64,000 nt of DNA from Streptomyces sp. MST-110588 (GCF_022695595.1 NZ_CP074380.1:6848501-6912500); one strand, 5' to 3'; positions 35,643 to 45,225 are shown, numbered from the stretch's first letter. A program made the numbers and translations. The notes: generated by a model not told the origin, from the sequence alone.

Positions 35643-38522
35643 TCATGCCTCCGGCAGGCCGCGGCAGGGACCGTCGGACGAGGGGAGCAGGCCGGTACAG
35701 GGCCCCAGGGCCGGACCGGAGCCGGGGCCGGGGTCCGGGAGACCGAGGCGGGTACGGAGTTCATGGGCCTCGGGGGAGTTGAGGCTGCTGAGGATGCCGT
35801 GCGCCCGCTGCCAGTGCAGCCGCGCCTCCTCCCGCGCGCCGCGCGCCTGGTACGCCTCGCCCAGTACGGCCAGCGCCTGCCCCTCCAGCGGTACGTAACC
35901 CGCCTCCCGGGCCGCGTCCACCGCGTCCCGTACACGGGCGAAGGCATCCGAGAGCCGGCCCTGCCGCAGGTGCGTGGCGGCCAGTCCGATGGCCGCCTGG
36001 ACCTCGCTCTGCCGGCAGAGCGCGGCCCGGGACAGCACCAGCGACTCCTGGTGGTGGCGCAGCGCGTCGTCCAGGTCGCCCCTGGCCCGGCAGGCGTCCC
36101 CCAGGTTGTTCAGCGCGATGGCCTCGCTGGCCCGCGCCCCGGTCTCCCGGTGGATGGCGATGGCCCGTACGTGGTGGTCGACCGCGAGGTCCAGGTGGCC
36201 CAGCCGGGCGTAGGCCATGCCCAGGTTGCCCAGGGTGATGGCCTCGCCCTCGCGCCAGGACAGGCGGCGGTGCGCGTGCAGCGCCTTGGTGAGGTAGGTG
36301 ATGGCCTCGGGGCAGCGGGCGAGCTGGTGGCAGGCGTGGCCCAGGCCGTGGTGCATCACGGCCTCGGCCCGCTCGTCACCCGCCCGTTGCGCGGCGCGCA
36401 GTCCGGCGCGGGCCGCCGCCAGCCAGTCCGCGTACCGCCCGTGCAGCCAGAAGAAGCCGCGCAGCGCGTCGGCGAGCTGCCAGCTCGCCGCCAGCGGGCC
36501 GTGCACACCGGCGTGCTGGATGGCCGCGACCATGGAGGGCGCCTCGGCCTCCAGCCAGGCGCGGGCGTCCGCCTCACCGGCGAACAGCGGCTCGGGCACC
36601 TGGCCGGTTTCCGCCGTCCGCGCCGTTTCCTGGGGTGCGGGCAGCCGCAGAAAACCGGGGAAGAGGGTGCGTACCGCGGCGCTGGCGTGCCGGAAGTACC
36701 AGGTGTGCAGCCGGCCCAGCGCCGCCTCCCGCTCGTGCCGGCCCTCCTCGGCGTCCACCCGTTCGCGCGCGTACTCCCGCAGCAGGCTGTGCAGCGCGAA
36801 CCGCCCCGGCCGCGGCTGCTGTACGAGATGGGCGGTGACCAGCGTGTCCATGGTGGCGGCAGCGGCCGGCAGCGAGGTGCCCCACAGCGCGGCGGCACCC
36901 GGCACCGGAAGGTCGGGGACCGGCACCAGCCCCAGCGCGCGGAACGCCGCGCGGGCCGGCGCCGGCAGGTCGGTGTAGGAGAAGCGGAAGGCGGCGCGCA
37001 GTGAGGCGGCGGGCTCGCCGAGCGGGGAGAGCCCCGACAGCGGCGCGCCGCCGTCCAGTTCGGCCACCAGGTGCGCGACCGAACGCGCGGGGTGGGCGGT
37101 GAGCCGGCCCGCCGCGATCCGCAGCGCCAGCGGCAGGCAGGCGCACAGCCGGGCCAGCTCACCGGCCGCGACGGGTTCGGCCTCGGTCCGCCCGTTGCCC
37201 GCCGCCCGTGCCAGCAGGGCCACCGCCGCCCGTGTCGATAGCAGGTCCACCTCCACCGGGATCGCGTCGTGGAAGGCCACCAGGTCGTGCAGGCTGCGGC
37301 GGCTGGTCACCACCACCGCGCAGGACGGCCCGCCGGGCAGCAGCGGACGGACCTGTTCGGCGGACTCGGCGTTGTCCAGCACCACCAGGACCCGCCGGTC
37401 GGCGAGCAGCGACCGGTAGAGCGCGGCGAGTTCCGCCTCGTCGGAGGGGACGTCCGCGGCCGGTACGCCCAGCGCGCGCAGGAACTGCGCCAGGACCTCC
37501 GCCGCGGGCAGCGGCGCCAGCGGCGACCAGCCGCGCAACTGCGCGAACAACTGACCGTCGGGGAAGCGCCCGGTGACGCCGTGCGCCCAGTGCAGCGCCA
37601 GCGCGGTCTTTCCCACGCCCGCGGTCCCGGACACCACGGCCACCGTGGGGCCGCCCTCCTCCAGCAGCGCGTCCAGCCGCCGCAGATGCTCCTCGCGGTC
37701 GGTGAAGTGCACCGTACCCGCCGGGAGCTGGCGGGGGACCACGGGCGGGCGGGGCGGTTCGGGGGCGGGCCGCGCCGGCAGGTCCAGGCCGGCGTCCGCG
37801 CGCAGCACGGCCATGGCCAGCCCCTGGAGCTCCCCGCTCGGCTCCAGCCCGAACTCCTCGGCCAGGACGGACCGGGTACGGCGGTAGGCCTCCACGGCCT
37901 CCCCCTGCCGCCCGCCGCGGTACAGCGCGATCATCAACTGGGCGGTGAACCGTTCCCGCGTGGGGTGGTCGGAGACCAGCCGGGTCAGCTCACCGACCAG
38001 CCGGCCGTGCCGCCCCAGGCGTAACTCGGCGTCGATCCGCCGCTCCTGCGCCGTCGTCCGCGCCTCCGTCCACACCGCGCACAACTGCCGGCGGGCCCGG
38101 TCCGTGGCGATGTCCGCCAGGATGTCCCCGCGCCACAGCCCCAGCGCCTGGTGCAGCAGCGCCGCGGCCTGCTCGTCGGGCACCTTCTCGGCCCGTTCCA
38201 GGAGCGACTGGAAGCGGTGGACGTCGATGCGCTCCGGGGCGATCTGCAGGACGTAGGCGTCGCCCCGGGTCCGCAGGCTCACGTCCGGCACCACCGCCAG
38301 TTCCCGCCGCAGCCGGGAGATGTGGCCGTGTACGGAATTGCGGGCGGTCGGCGGCGGCTCGTCGTCCCACAGCAGCGAGATCAGCCGGTCCACCGTCACC
38401 GGGCGGTTCGCCTCCAGCAGCAGGATTCCCAGGGTCAGCCGGCGCAGCCGCGGACCGAGCGCCGCGGCACCCCCCGCGGTGGCCGCCTCCAGAGTCCCCA
38501 GCAGTCGGAAGTCGAAGTCCAC
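35643..38522 (-). CDS. AfsR/SARP family transcriptional regulator with NB-ARC and TPR domains
   Basis: The protein has 959 residues; GTG at 38522 was chosen because FDFRLLGTLEA starts the SARP domain and GGAAGGGG lies upstream. Domains in order are an OmpR-type winged helix (about 1-95, with NSVHGHISRLRREL), bacterial transcriptional activation domain (100-245), NB-ARC ATPase with P-loop SGTAGVGKTALALHW (about 300) and VVLDNAESAEQVRPLLPGG, and C-terminal TPRs (about 690-930). Such proteins activate secondary-metabolite genes. It is divergent from the permease-aminomutase unit and is the obvious candidate activator for it. Confidence 0.93.
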   Translation of the reverse strand: MDFDFRLLGTLEAATAGGAAALGPRLRRLTLGILLLEANRPVTVDRLISLLWDDEPPPTARNSVHGHISRLRRELAVVPDVSLRTRGDAYVLQIAPERIDVHRFQSLLERAEKVPDEQAAALLHQALGLWRGDILADIATDRARRQLCAVWTEARTTAQERRIDAELRLGRHGRLVGELTRLVSDHPTRERFTAQLMIALYRGGRQGEAVEAYRRTRSVLAEEFGLEPSGELQGLAMAVLRADAGLDLPARPAPEPPRPPVVPRQLPAGTVHFTDREEHLRRLDALLEEGGPTVAVVSGTAGVGKTALALHWAHGVTGRFPDGQLFAQLRGWSPLAPLPAAEVLAQFLRALGVPAADVPSDEAELAALYRSLLADRRVLVVLDNAESAEQVRPLLPGGPSCAVVVTSRRSLHDLVAFHDAIPVEVDLLSTRAAVALLARAAGNGRTEAEPVAAGELARLCACLPLALRIAAGRLTAHPARSVAHLVAELDGGAPLSGLSPLGEPAASLRAAFRFSYTDLPAPARAAFRALGLVPVPDLPVPGAAALWGTSLPAAAATMDTLVTAHLVQQPRPGRFALHSLLREYARERVDAEEGRHEREAALGRLHTWYFRHASAAVRTLFPGFLRLPAPQETARTAETGQVPEPLFAGEADARAWLEAEAPSMVAAIQHAGVHGPLAASWQLADALRGFFWLHGRYADWLAAARAGLRAAQRAGDERAEAVMHHGLGHACHQLARCPEAITYLTKALHAHRRLSWREGEAITLGNLGMAYARLGHLDLAVDHHVRAIAIHRETGARASEAIALNNLGDACRARGDLDDALRHHQESLVLSRAALCRQSEVQAAIGLAATHLRQGRLSDAFARVRDAVDAAREAGYVPLEGQALAVLGEAYQARGAREEARLHWQRAHGILSSLNSPEAHELRTRLGLPDPGPGSGPALGPCTGLLPSSDGPCRGLPEA

Positions 38523-38703
38523 GTACCGGCCCCTTCCCGGCGCACTCCGCGCCCCGCCCCACAACCCCTTCCCGATCCTCGAACGGTAGCCCGAGTACCA
38601 GGTCGGCGGGACATCATTGGGAAATCAGCGCCGGTTGGCACGATGGGCGCGCCGCACCCGGGGAGAGACCCCGTCAGGGCAGCGGCGGGAAGGGGCCTGT
38701 GCT

Positions 38704-40011
38704 GTGCCGCGTGAAGAACTGCGCCGCTCGCTGCGGGTCCCCGACGGCACCGCGATGGCCGCCGGCGCGGTCCTGGGCCCCAGCGTGCTCGTCCTGCCCG
38801 CGCTCACCGCCCGTACCGCCGGTCCCGCCTCCCTGGTCGCCTGGGGCGCGATGTCCCTGTTCGCCCTGGCGCTGGCGGTGACGCTGGGACGCGCCGGGGC
38901 GCGCATCCCGCACGCCGGGGGCATCGTCGCCTACAGCCGGGCGGCGTTCGGACCCCGGCTCACCACGGTCACCGGCTGGTGGCTGCTGGCGTCCGTACCC
39001 TTCGCCGTGCCCGTCATCGCCCTGGTCGGCGCCCAGTACATCACCGCGTACTACGGGCTGGACGCGCGCTGGGCGGTGGCCGTCGCCGGCCTGCTGCTCG
39101 GCACCTCCTGCTTGCTCAACGCGCGGGGCCTGAAGCTGTCGGGCTGGGTGCAGGTGCGGCTGGTCGTACTGACCGGAGCGGTCCTGGTGGGCGTCTCCCT
39201 GCTGGGCCTGCCCAAGGTCCGCACCGAGCACTTCACCCCGTTCCTGCCGCACGGCTGGGGCGCGGTGGGCACCGCGGCACTGCTGATCTTCTGGTCCTAC
39301 ATCGGCTTCGAAATGGTCGTCCACCTCGCCGAGGAGTTCCGCCGCCCGGACCGCGACCTGCCGCTGAGCATGGCACTGGCCTCGGTGGTCCTCTCCGTCG
39401 TCTACTGCCTGTCGGCCGTGGTGACGGTGGGCTCGGGCGTGTACGCCGCGGCGGCCGGCCTGGCGCCGGTCAGCGCGCTGGCCGCGGACGCGCTGGGCCC
39501 CGCCGCCGGCGCGGCGACCGCCTTCTTCGCGCTGTGCTGCTCCTTCGTGGCGGTGCATACCAACATCGCCGGTTTCTCCCGGCTGATGTACGCCCAGGCC
39601 CGTGAGGGCCTGCTGCCCCGGAGCCTGGGCCGGCTGCACCCCCGGCACGCCACCCCGGCCCGCGCGCTGGGCGTCCTGGCCACGGTGTTCGCCCTGCTGC
39701 TCGTGGGCGTCGCCGTCTTCCGGCCCGGCCTGGAGGAACTCATCGCCTGGCCGAGCGCCACCTTCGTCGCCGTCTACCTGGTGGGCGCCACGGCGGCGTA
39801 CAGGATCCTGCCCCGCACGGACCCCGGCCGGCTCGCCGCCGCCGTCACCGTGCTGGTGTGCCTGGCGATCCTGCCGTTCAGCCTGCCCGCCGTCCTCTAC
39901 CCCGTGGGCATCGCCCTGCTGGGCGCCGCCCTGACCCGCCGATCCGCACGTGCCCGTAACGCATCCCCTAAGGCATCCCGTAACGCATTACGTACCGCAA
40001 AGGAGTTGGCC
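38704..40011 (+). CDS. APC family amino-acid permease, reading without a stop into the next gene
   Basis: GTG at 38704 has GGAAGGGG upstream. About twelve membrane helices are visible, from GTAMAAGAVLGPSVLVLPALTA through WSYIGFEMVVHLAEEFRRPDRDLP (the APC signature) to LPFSLPAVLYPVGIALLGAAL. After the last helix the frame continues RRSARARNASPKASRNALRTAKELA and enters the aminomutase with no stop. One extra C in the run at 39965-39968 would create ASP-stop (TAA) just there. The linker holds a TTA leucine codon (39988-39990). It probably imports the aromatic amino acid used by the next enzyme. The end given is the base before the next gene's ATG. Confidence 0.85.
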
Positions 40012-41709
40012 ATGACCGGTCCCGCCGACCAGCCCATCGATTCCGCCACCCCTGCCGAGCCGGCCGACGGCACCGGCCACGGCGACCGGGCGGGGACCAC
40101 CGCCCCGGACGGCCCCGCCGCGACCGTCGGCTTCGACGGCGAGAGCCTGCGCATCGCCGACGTCCGAAGGGTCGCCGAGGAACGGGTGCCGTGCGAAGTG
40201 ACCGAGAAAGCGCTGGCCAGGGCGGCCCGCAGCCGGGAGATCTTCGAGGCCACCGTCCGCGACGACGTCCCCGTCTACGGCGTCACCACCGGCTACGGCG
40301 AGATGATCTACATGCTGGTGGACACCGCGAAGGAGGTGGAACTCCAGACCAATCTGGTCCGCAGCCACAGCGCCGGCGTCGGCCCGCTCTTCGACGAGCG
40401 GGAGTCCCGCGCCATCCTCGCCGCCCGCCTCAACGCCCTGTCCAAGGGCTACTCCGCGGTGCGCCCCGAACTCCTGGAGCGCCTGGCCCTCTACCTCACC
40501 GAGGGCATCACCCCCGCCATCCCGCAGATCGGTTCGCTGGGCGCCAGCGGTGACCTGGCACCGCTGGCGCACCTGGCCGCCACCGTGATCGGCGAGGGGT
40601 ACGTCCTGAAGGACGGCAAGCGGGTGGAGACCGGCCCCGTCCTGCGCTCGCTGGGCATCGAACCGCTGCAACTGCGCTTCAAGGAGGGCCTGGCGCTGAT
40701 CAACGGCACCTCCGCGATGACCGGCCTGGGCTGCCTGGTGGCCAGTGGTGGCATGGAGCAGGTACGGCAGGCGGAGATCATCACCGCGCTGGTCGTGGAG
40801 GTGCTCCAGGCGTCCGCCAGCCCCTTCCAGCCCGAGGGCCACAACCTGGCCCGCCCGCACCGCGGCCAGATGGACACCGCCGCCAACATGCGCGTCCTGA
40901 CCCACGGCAGCCGGCTGCTGCGCGACCACAGCGACCTGCGGCGCGAGGCGCAGGAGAGCAAGCACGGCGGCGAGGGGGTGCACCGCACGGACGTCTACAT
41001 CCAAAAGGCGTACTCGCTGCGGGCCATCCCGCAGATCCTGGGCGCCGTCCGCGACACCCTTTACCACGCCCAGGAGAAGCTGGAGATCGAACTCAACTCC
41101 GCCAACGACAACCCGTTGTTCTTCGAGGGCGAGGAGATCTTCCACGGCGCCAACTTCCACGGCCAGCCGATCGCGTTCGCGATGGACTTCACCACCATCG
41201 CCCTGACCCAGCTCGGCGTGCTCTCCGAGCGGCGCACCAACCGCCTGCTCAACCGGCACCTCAGCGACGGCCTGCCGGAGTTCCTGGTCGCCGGCGACCC
41301 CGGCCTGAACAGCGGCTTCGCGGGCGCCCAGTACCCGGCCACCGCGCTGGTCGCCGAGAACCGCACGATCGGCCCGGCCAGCACCCAGTCCGTGCCCTCC
41401 AACGGCGACAACCAGGACGTGGTGAGCATGGGGCTGATCTCGGCCCGCAACGCCCGCCGGGTGCTCGCCAACAACCAGCGCATCCTGGCCGTCGAACTGC
41501 TCGCCGCCGCCCAGGCGGTGGACATCGCCCGCCGGTACGACGGGCTGAGTCCGGTCGCCCAGGGCACGTACGAGGCCGTGCGGAGCCTGGTGCCCTCCTT
41601 GGACCACGACCGCTGGATGAGCGACGACATCGAGACGATCGCCGGGGCGCTGAGCGAGGGGGCGATCCTGCGGGCCGCCACCGACCGCGCCCAACTGCCG
41701 CTGCTGTAA
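40012..41709 (+). CDS. MIO-dependent aromatic amino acid aminomutase/lyase, tyrosine 2,3-aminomutase type
   Basis: The product has 565 residues; ATG at 40012 follows a perfect AAAGGAG seven bases upstream, so it has its own translation start even though the permease frame runs into it. The MIO cofactor forms from Ala178-Ser179-Gly180 in GSLGASGDLAPL. YGVTTGYGEMIYM with Tyr95 and LQTNLVRSHSAGVGPLF match the SgcC4-type tyrosine aminomutases rather than histidine ammonia-lyase. Later family motifs are ELNSANDNPLFF and SVPSNGDNQDVVSMG. Expected chemistry is L-tyrosine to beta-tyrosine (or 4-coumarate). A 38-residue Pro/Thr/Gly-rich N-terminal extension is unusual. Confidence 0.88.
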   Translation: MTGPADQPIDSATPAEPADGTGHGDRAGTTAPDGPAATVGFDGESLRIADVRRVAEERVPCEVTEKALARAARSREIFEATVRDDVPVYGVTTGYGEMIYMLVDTAKEVELQTNLVRSHSAGVGPLFDERESRAILAARLNALSKGYSAVRPELLERLALYLTEGITPAIPQIGSLGASGDLAPLAHLAATVIGEGYVLKDGKRVETGPVLRSLGIEPLQLRFKEGLALINGTSAMTGLGCLVASGGMEQVRQAEIITALVVEVLQASASPFQPEGHNLARPHRGQMDTAANMRVLTHGSRLLRDHSDLRREAQESKHGGEGVHRTDVYIQKAYSLRAIPQILGAVRDTLYHAQEKLEIELNSANDNPLFFEGEEIFHGANFHGQPIAFAMDFTTIALTQLGVLSERRTNRLLNRHLSDGLPEFLVAGDPGLNSGFAGAQYPATALVAENRTIGPASTQSVPSNGDNQDVVSMGLISARNARRVLANNQRILAVELLAAAQAVDIARRYDGLSPVAQGTYEAVRSLVPSLDHDRWMSDDIETIAGALSEGAILRAATDRAQLPLL

Positions 41710-41812
41710 GGGACCGGCGGCCCGAGCCGTCACCGACGAGAACACCGAGCCGCAGTACGAAGCGGTATGAGGCAGTACGAAGCAGTACGGACAGGAGTAG
41801 GAGTCGCGAAGC

Positions 41813-42811
41813 ATGCCGGACGTAGAGACCGTCACGGGGCCCGTACCGCCGTCGGACCTGGGCCCCACGCTCCCGCACGAGCACGTCTTCATCAACCTCC
41901 TGCGGGAGTACCGGCAGGTCGGACTCCTCAACGACGAAGAGGAGATGCGCGAGGAGGTCGCCGCCTTCGCCGTGGCGGGCGGCGGCACCCTCGTCGACGT
42001 CACCACGGGGGAACTCACCGCGGGGGCCGCCACCGACCCGCTGGGCCTGTTCACCGGCCCGGCGGGCGGCGGGGGCAGCCAGGACGGCAGCCGTACCCCG
42101 GCCAACGTCGCGGCGCTGGCCCGGGTCGCGAAGGCCACCGGCGTCCACATCGTCCTGGGCACCGGCCACTACCGCGACCCGTACCTGGACCGCGACTGGT
42201 TCGACCGGCGCAGCGTCGCCGAGATCGGCGAACTGATCGTCCGCGACCTCACCGAGGGCATCCCCGGCACCGGCGGCGTACGCGCCGGGCTGATCGGCGA
42301 GACCGGCGCCGACGGCTGGTACATCTCCGCCACCGAGGAACGCTCGCTGCGCGCCGCCGCCCACGCCCAGGCGCGCACCGGCGCCGCCCTGACCACCCAC
42401 GCCGCCCGCTGGCCCGTCGGCCTCCCGCAACTGGACCTGCTCACCGAGGCGGGCGCCGACCCCCACCGGGTGATCATCGGCCACTGCGACAAGGTCAACC
42501 TCCCCGAATACCACCTGGAACTGGCCCGCAGAGGCGCCTACGTCCAGTTCGACACGCTCCACGAGTGCCGCGCCGAGCGGGAGACCGCCAAACGGGTCGG
42601 CTACGTCATGAACCTGGTCCGGGCCGGCCACCTGGACCGCGTCCTGCTCTCCCACGACGTCTGCGTACGGGACCACCTGAAGTCCCGCGGCGGCGTCGGA
42701 TACGACTTCCTGCTGACCGGTTTCGCCGCCGCCCTGTCCGACGCCGGCCTGGACAAGGAGGAGATCCGCCACCTGACCGAGACCAACCCGCAGCGCGCGC
42801 TGTCCGGATGA
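41813..42811 (+). CDS. Phosphotriesterase-like amidohydrolase
   Basis: The protein has 332 residues with ATG at 41813. It is a TIM-barrel amidohydrolase with H22-x-H24 in LPHEHVF, His196 (TTHAARW), His224 (IIGHCDK) and the catalytic Asp282 in LLSHDVC. The metal-bridging residue is Glu163 in GLIGETG, as in E. coli PHP, not the carbamylated Lys of true phosphotriesterases. The family hydrolyses lactones, phosphotriesters or amides. It lies between the aminomutase (103 bp) and the MHS transporter (10 bp), so a role in processing a beta-amino-acid product is possible. The upstream gap holds three AGTACGAAGC repeats. Confidence 0.88.
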   Translation: MPDVETVTGPVPPSDLGPTLPHEHVFINLLREYRQVGLLNDEEEMREEVAAFAVAGGGTLVDVTTGELTAGAATDPLGLFTGPAGGGGSQDGSRTPANVAALARVAKATGVHIVLGTGHYRDPYLDRDWFDRRSVAEIGELIVRDLTEGIPGTGGVRAGLIGETGADGWYISATEERSLRAAAHAQARTGAALTTHAARWPVGLPQLDLLTEAGADPHRVIIGHCDKVNLPEYHLELARRGAYVQFDTLHECRAERETAKRVGYVMNLVRAGHLDRVLLSHDVCVRDHLKSRGGVGYDFLLTGFAAALSDAGLDKEEIRHLTETNPQRALSG

Positions 42812-42821
42812 GGTGAGCGCC

Positions 42822-44303
42822 ATGGCCGTCCCACGGACACCGGAGAGCGGCAAGCGGTCCGCGCCGCGCCAGGTCATCACCTCCAGCTACCTGGGCAGCG
42901 TCATCGAGTGGTACGACTTCCTGCTGTACGGCACCGCCGCGGCCCTGGTCTTCGACGACCTCTTCTTCCCCGGCCTGTCCGCCACCGCCGGCCTCCTGGC
43001 CTCCTTCGGGACCCTGGCCGCCGGCTACCTGGCCCGGCCGCTGGGCGGTCTGGTCCTGGGCCACTACGGCGACCGGGCCGGCCGCAAACCGGTGCTGGTG
43101 CTCAGCGTCGTCCTGATGGGCGTGAGCAGCTTCCTGATCGGTCTGCTGCCCGACTACCACCACATCGGGATCGCCGCGCCGCTGCTGCTGGTGCTGCTGC
43201 GGCTCGTCCAGGGCTTCGCGGTGGGCGGCGAGTGGGGCGGCGCGGCCCTGATGGCCATCGAGCACGCCCGGCCCGGACGGCGCGGTCTGTGGGGCGCGTT
43301 CGCGCAGATGGGCGCCCCCTCCGGGCTGCTGCTCTCCTCCCTGGTCCTGGCCCTGTTCAGCGCCCTGCCGGCCGAGCAGTTCCGGCAATGGGGATGGCGT
43401 ATCCCCTTCCTGTTCTCCGCCGTATTGGTGGCGCTGGCGTACTACATCCGGCGCCGTATGGCGGAAAGCCCGGTGTTCTCCGCGGTCAACGGGGGTGGGA
43501 ACACCGGGCACAAGCCCCCTCCGGCCCCGGGGTCGGGCCCGGTTCCGGTCTCCGTCTGGCGGACGCTGGTACACCGGCGCCGCGCCGCCCTGCTGGCGGT
43601 CGGCGTGGGCCTCGGCCCGTTCGCCGCCAACTCCGTCCTGATCGTCTTCGTCCCCGCCTACGCCAAGGACCTCGGCTACCCCCGGCCGACCGTCCTGACG
43701 GCCATGATCCTGGCCTGCGGGCTCTCCCTGCTGACCCTGCCCGCCTACGCCGCCCTCTCCGACCGGCTCGGGCGCCGCCCGGTCTACATCGCCGGCGCCC
43801 TGCTGCTGGGCGGCGCGGCCTTCGTGCTCTTCCCGCTGGTGGACAGCGGATCGCCGGTGCTGTTCGCGGTCGCGTACGTGCTGAGCCTGGCCGTGCTGCA
43901 CGCCGCGATGTACGGGCCGATGGCGGCGCTGCTGGCCGAACTCTTCCCCACCCGGGCCCGCTGCACGGGTGCCTCCCTGGGTTACCAGGCCGCGTCCGTA
44001 CTGGGCGGCAGTCTGGCTCCTTTGATCGCCGCCTGGCTGGTCGGCGTCGGGGACGGGAACGGCCGCAACACCCCGTTGGTCGCCGGGTTCATGGCGGCGA
44101 CCTGCCTGGTCAGCGCGGTGTGCGCGGCGGCGGCGCCCGAGACCCACGAACGCCCGCTCGACGCGGAGGACGGCGCGGGCGGCGGGGACGGCGATGGCGG
44201 CGACGGCGACGGCGGCGGCGAGGACAGTCAAGGCGACGGGAACCGCAGGGACATCACGGGCGTCACGGACGCCGCCGGTCCGCCGCCCCCTCACGGCAGG
44301 TGA
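42822..44303 (+). CDS. MFS transporter, metabolite:H+ symporter (MHS) family
   Basis: The product has 493 residues; ATG at 42822 (GAGGTG upstream) is favoured over GTG at 42813. The MHS opening SSYLGSVIEWYDFLLYGTAAA is followed by RPLGGLVLGHYGDRAGRKPVLV and GFAVGGEWGGAALMAIEHA, then the second half with LSDRLGRRPVYIAG. There are twelve helices. The C-terminal 45 residues are a Gly/Asp tandem tract (DGDGGDGDGGGED). It probably moves the organic acid or amino acid handled by the upstream enzymes. Its last 13 bases overlap the convergent LysR gene. Confidence 0.92.
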   Translation: MAVPRTPESGKRSAPRQVITSSYLGSVIEWYDFLLYGTAAALVFDDLFFPGLSATAGLLASFGTLAAGYLARPLGGLVLGHYGDRAGRKPVLVLSVVLMGVSSFLIGLLPDYHHIGIAAPLLLVLLRLVQGFAVGGEWGGAALMAIEHARPGRRGLWGAFAQMGAPSGLLLSSLVLALFSALPAEQFRQWGWRIPFLFSAVLVALAYYIRRRMAESPVFSAVNGGGNTGHKPPPAPGSGPVPVSVWRTLVHRRRAALLAVGVGLGPFAANSVLIVFVPAYAKDLGYPRPTVLTAMILACGLSLLTLPAYAALSDRLGRRPVYIAGALLLGGAAFVLFPLVDSGSPVLFAVAYVLSLAVLHAAMYGPMAALLAELFPTRARCTGASLGYQAASVLGGSLAPLIAAWLVGVGDGNGRNTPLVAGFMAATCLVSAVCAAAAPETHERPLDAEDGAGGGDGDGGDGDGGGEDSQGDGNRRDITGVTDAAGPPPPHGR

Positions 44304-45175
44304 AGCCGGTCACCGCCCGCCAGGATCGCCTCCGCGAGCGCCTCGGCCGGACCGCCGCGCGGGCCGCCGGCCGAACCGCCCGCGCCGTCCCCCCGCCCGT
44401 ACAGCAGCACGAAGTCCACCTCGCCCAGCTCCGGCAGCCCGGCCCGCTGCGGCACCCGCACCAGGCCGGGCGGGACCAGCCCGCGCGTGTGCGCCATGAC
44501 GCCCAGCCCCGCCCGGGCCGCCGCGATCAGCCCGTTGAGGCTGCCACTGGTGCAGGCGATCCGCCACGGGCGGCCGTGCCGCTCCAGCGCCGCCAGCGCG
44601 CGGGCCCGGGTCACCGCGGGCGGCGGATAGACCACCAGCGGCAGCGGCGCCCGCGCGTCCAGCCGCAGCCGGTCGGCGGCGACCCACACCAGCCGGTCCC
44701 GCCACACCAGCCGTCCGCGCGGCCCCTGGGGGCGCCGCTTGGCCAGCACCAGGTCCAGCCGGCCGGCCGCGAGCCGCTCGTGCAAGGTGCCCGACAGCTC
44801 GACGGACAGCTCCAGCTCCACCTCGGGATGCGCCCGCCGGAACTCCTCCAGCACCTCCGGCAGCCGGGTCAGTACGAAGTCCTCCGACGCGCCGAAGCGC
44901 AGCCGGCCGCGCAGCCGCCTCCCGGTGAAGTGCCCCACCGCCCGCTCGTTGGCCTCCAGGATCGTACGGGCGAAGCCGAGCATCGCCTCGCCGTCCTCGG
45001 TCAGCTCCACGGTGTGGGTGTCCCGCGCGAACAGCCGGCGGCCGGCCGCCTCCTCCAGCTTCCGTACGTGCTGGCTCACCGTGGACTGCCGCAGTCCCAG
45101 GCGGTGGGCGGCCTGGGTGAAGCTCAGGGTCTGCGCCACGGCCAGGAAGGTCTGAAGCTGCGCCGGATCGAACAC
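44291..45175 (-). CDS. LysR family transcriptional regulator
   Basis: The protein has 294 residues with ATG at 45175. The LysR winged helix spans 1-62 (LQTFLAVAQTLSFTQAAHRLGLRQSTVSQHVRKLEEAAG). The effector domain begins near 90 with LRFGASEDFVLTRLPEVLEEF and continues through WVAADRLRLDARAPLPLVVYP. It is divergent from the bile-acid-symporter-like gene, with 151 bp between them, the usual arrangement for a LysR activator and its target. It also ends inside the MHS transporter gene. Confidence 0.93.
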   Translation of the reverse strand: MFDPAQLQTFLAVAQTLSFTQAAHRLGLRQSTVSQHVRKLEEAAGRRLFARDTHTVELTEDGEAMLGFARTILEANERAVGHFTGRRLRGRLRFGASEDFVLTRLPEVLEEFRRAHPEVELELSVELSGTLHERLAAGRLDLVLAKRRPQGPRGRLVWRDRLVWVAADRLRLDARAPLPLVVYPPPAVTRARALAALERHGRPWRIACTSGSLNGLIAAARAGLGVMAHTRGLVPPGLVRVPQRAGLPELGEVDFVLLYGRGDGAGGSAGGPRGGPAEALAEAILAGGDRLHLP

Positions 45176-45195
45176 GGGGCCAGCCTAGTGCGCTC

Positions 45196-45225
45196 ATCGC
45201 GATGTGTGATGGCAGTCAGCGCGAT
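45196..45225. promoter_or_regulatory. Candidate LysR-type binding region
   Basis: Inverted halves ATCGCG and CGCGAT lie 18 bases apart, just upstream of the LysR start and in front of the divergent symporter gene. Position, not motif quality, is the main support. Confidence 0.35.

Noticed and set aside
40012..41709. Calling the MIO enzyme a histidine ammonia-lyase
   Set aside because: YGVTTGYGEMIYM and LQTNLVRSHSAG agree with tyrosine aminomutases, and no other hut gene is nearby.
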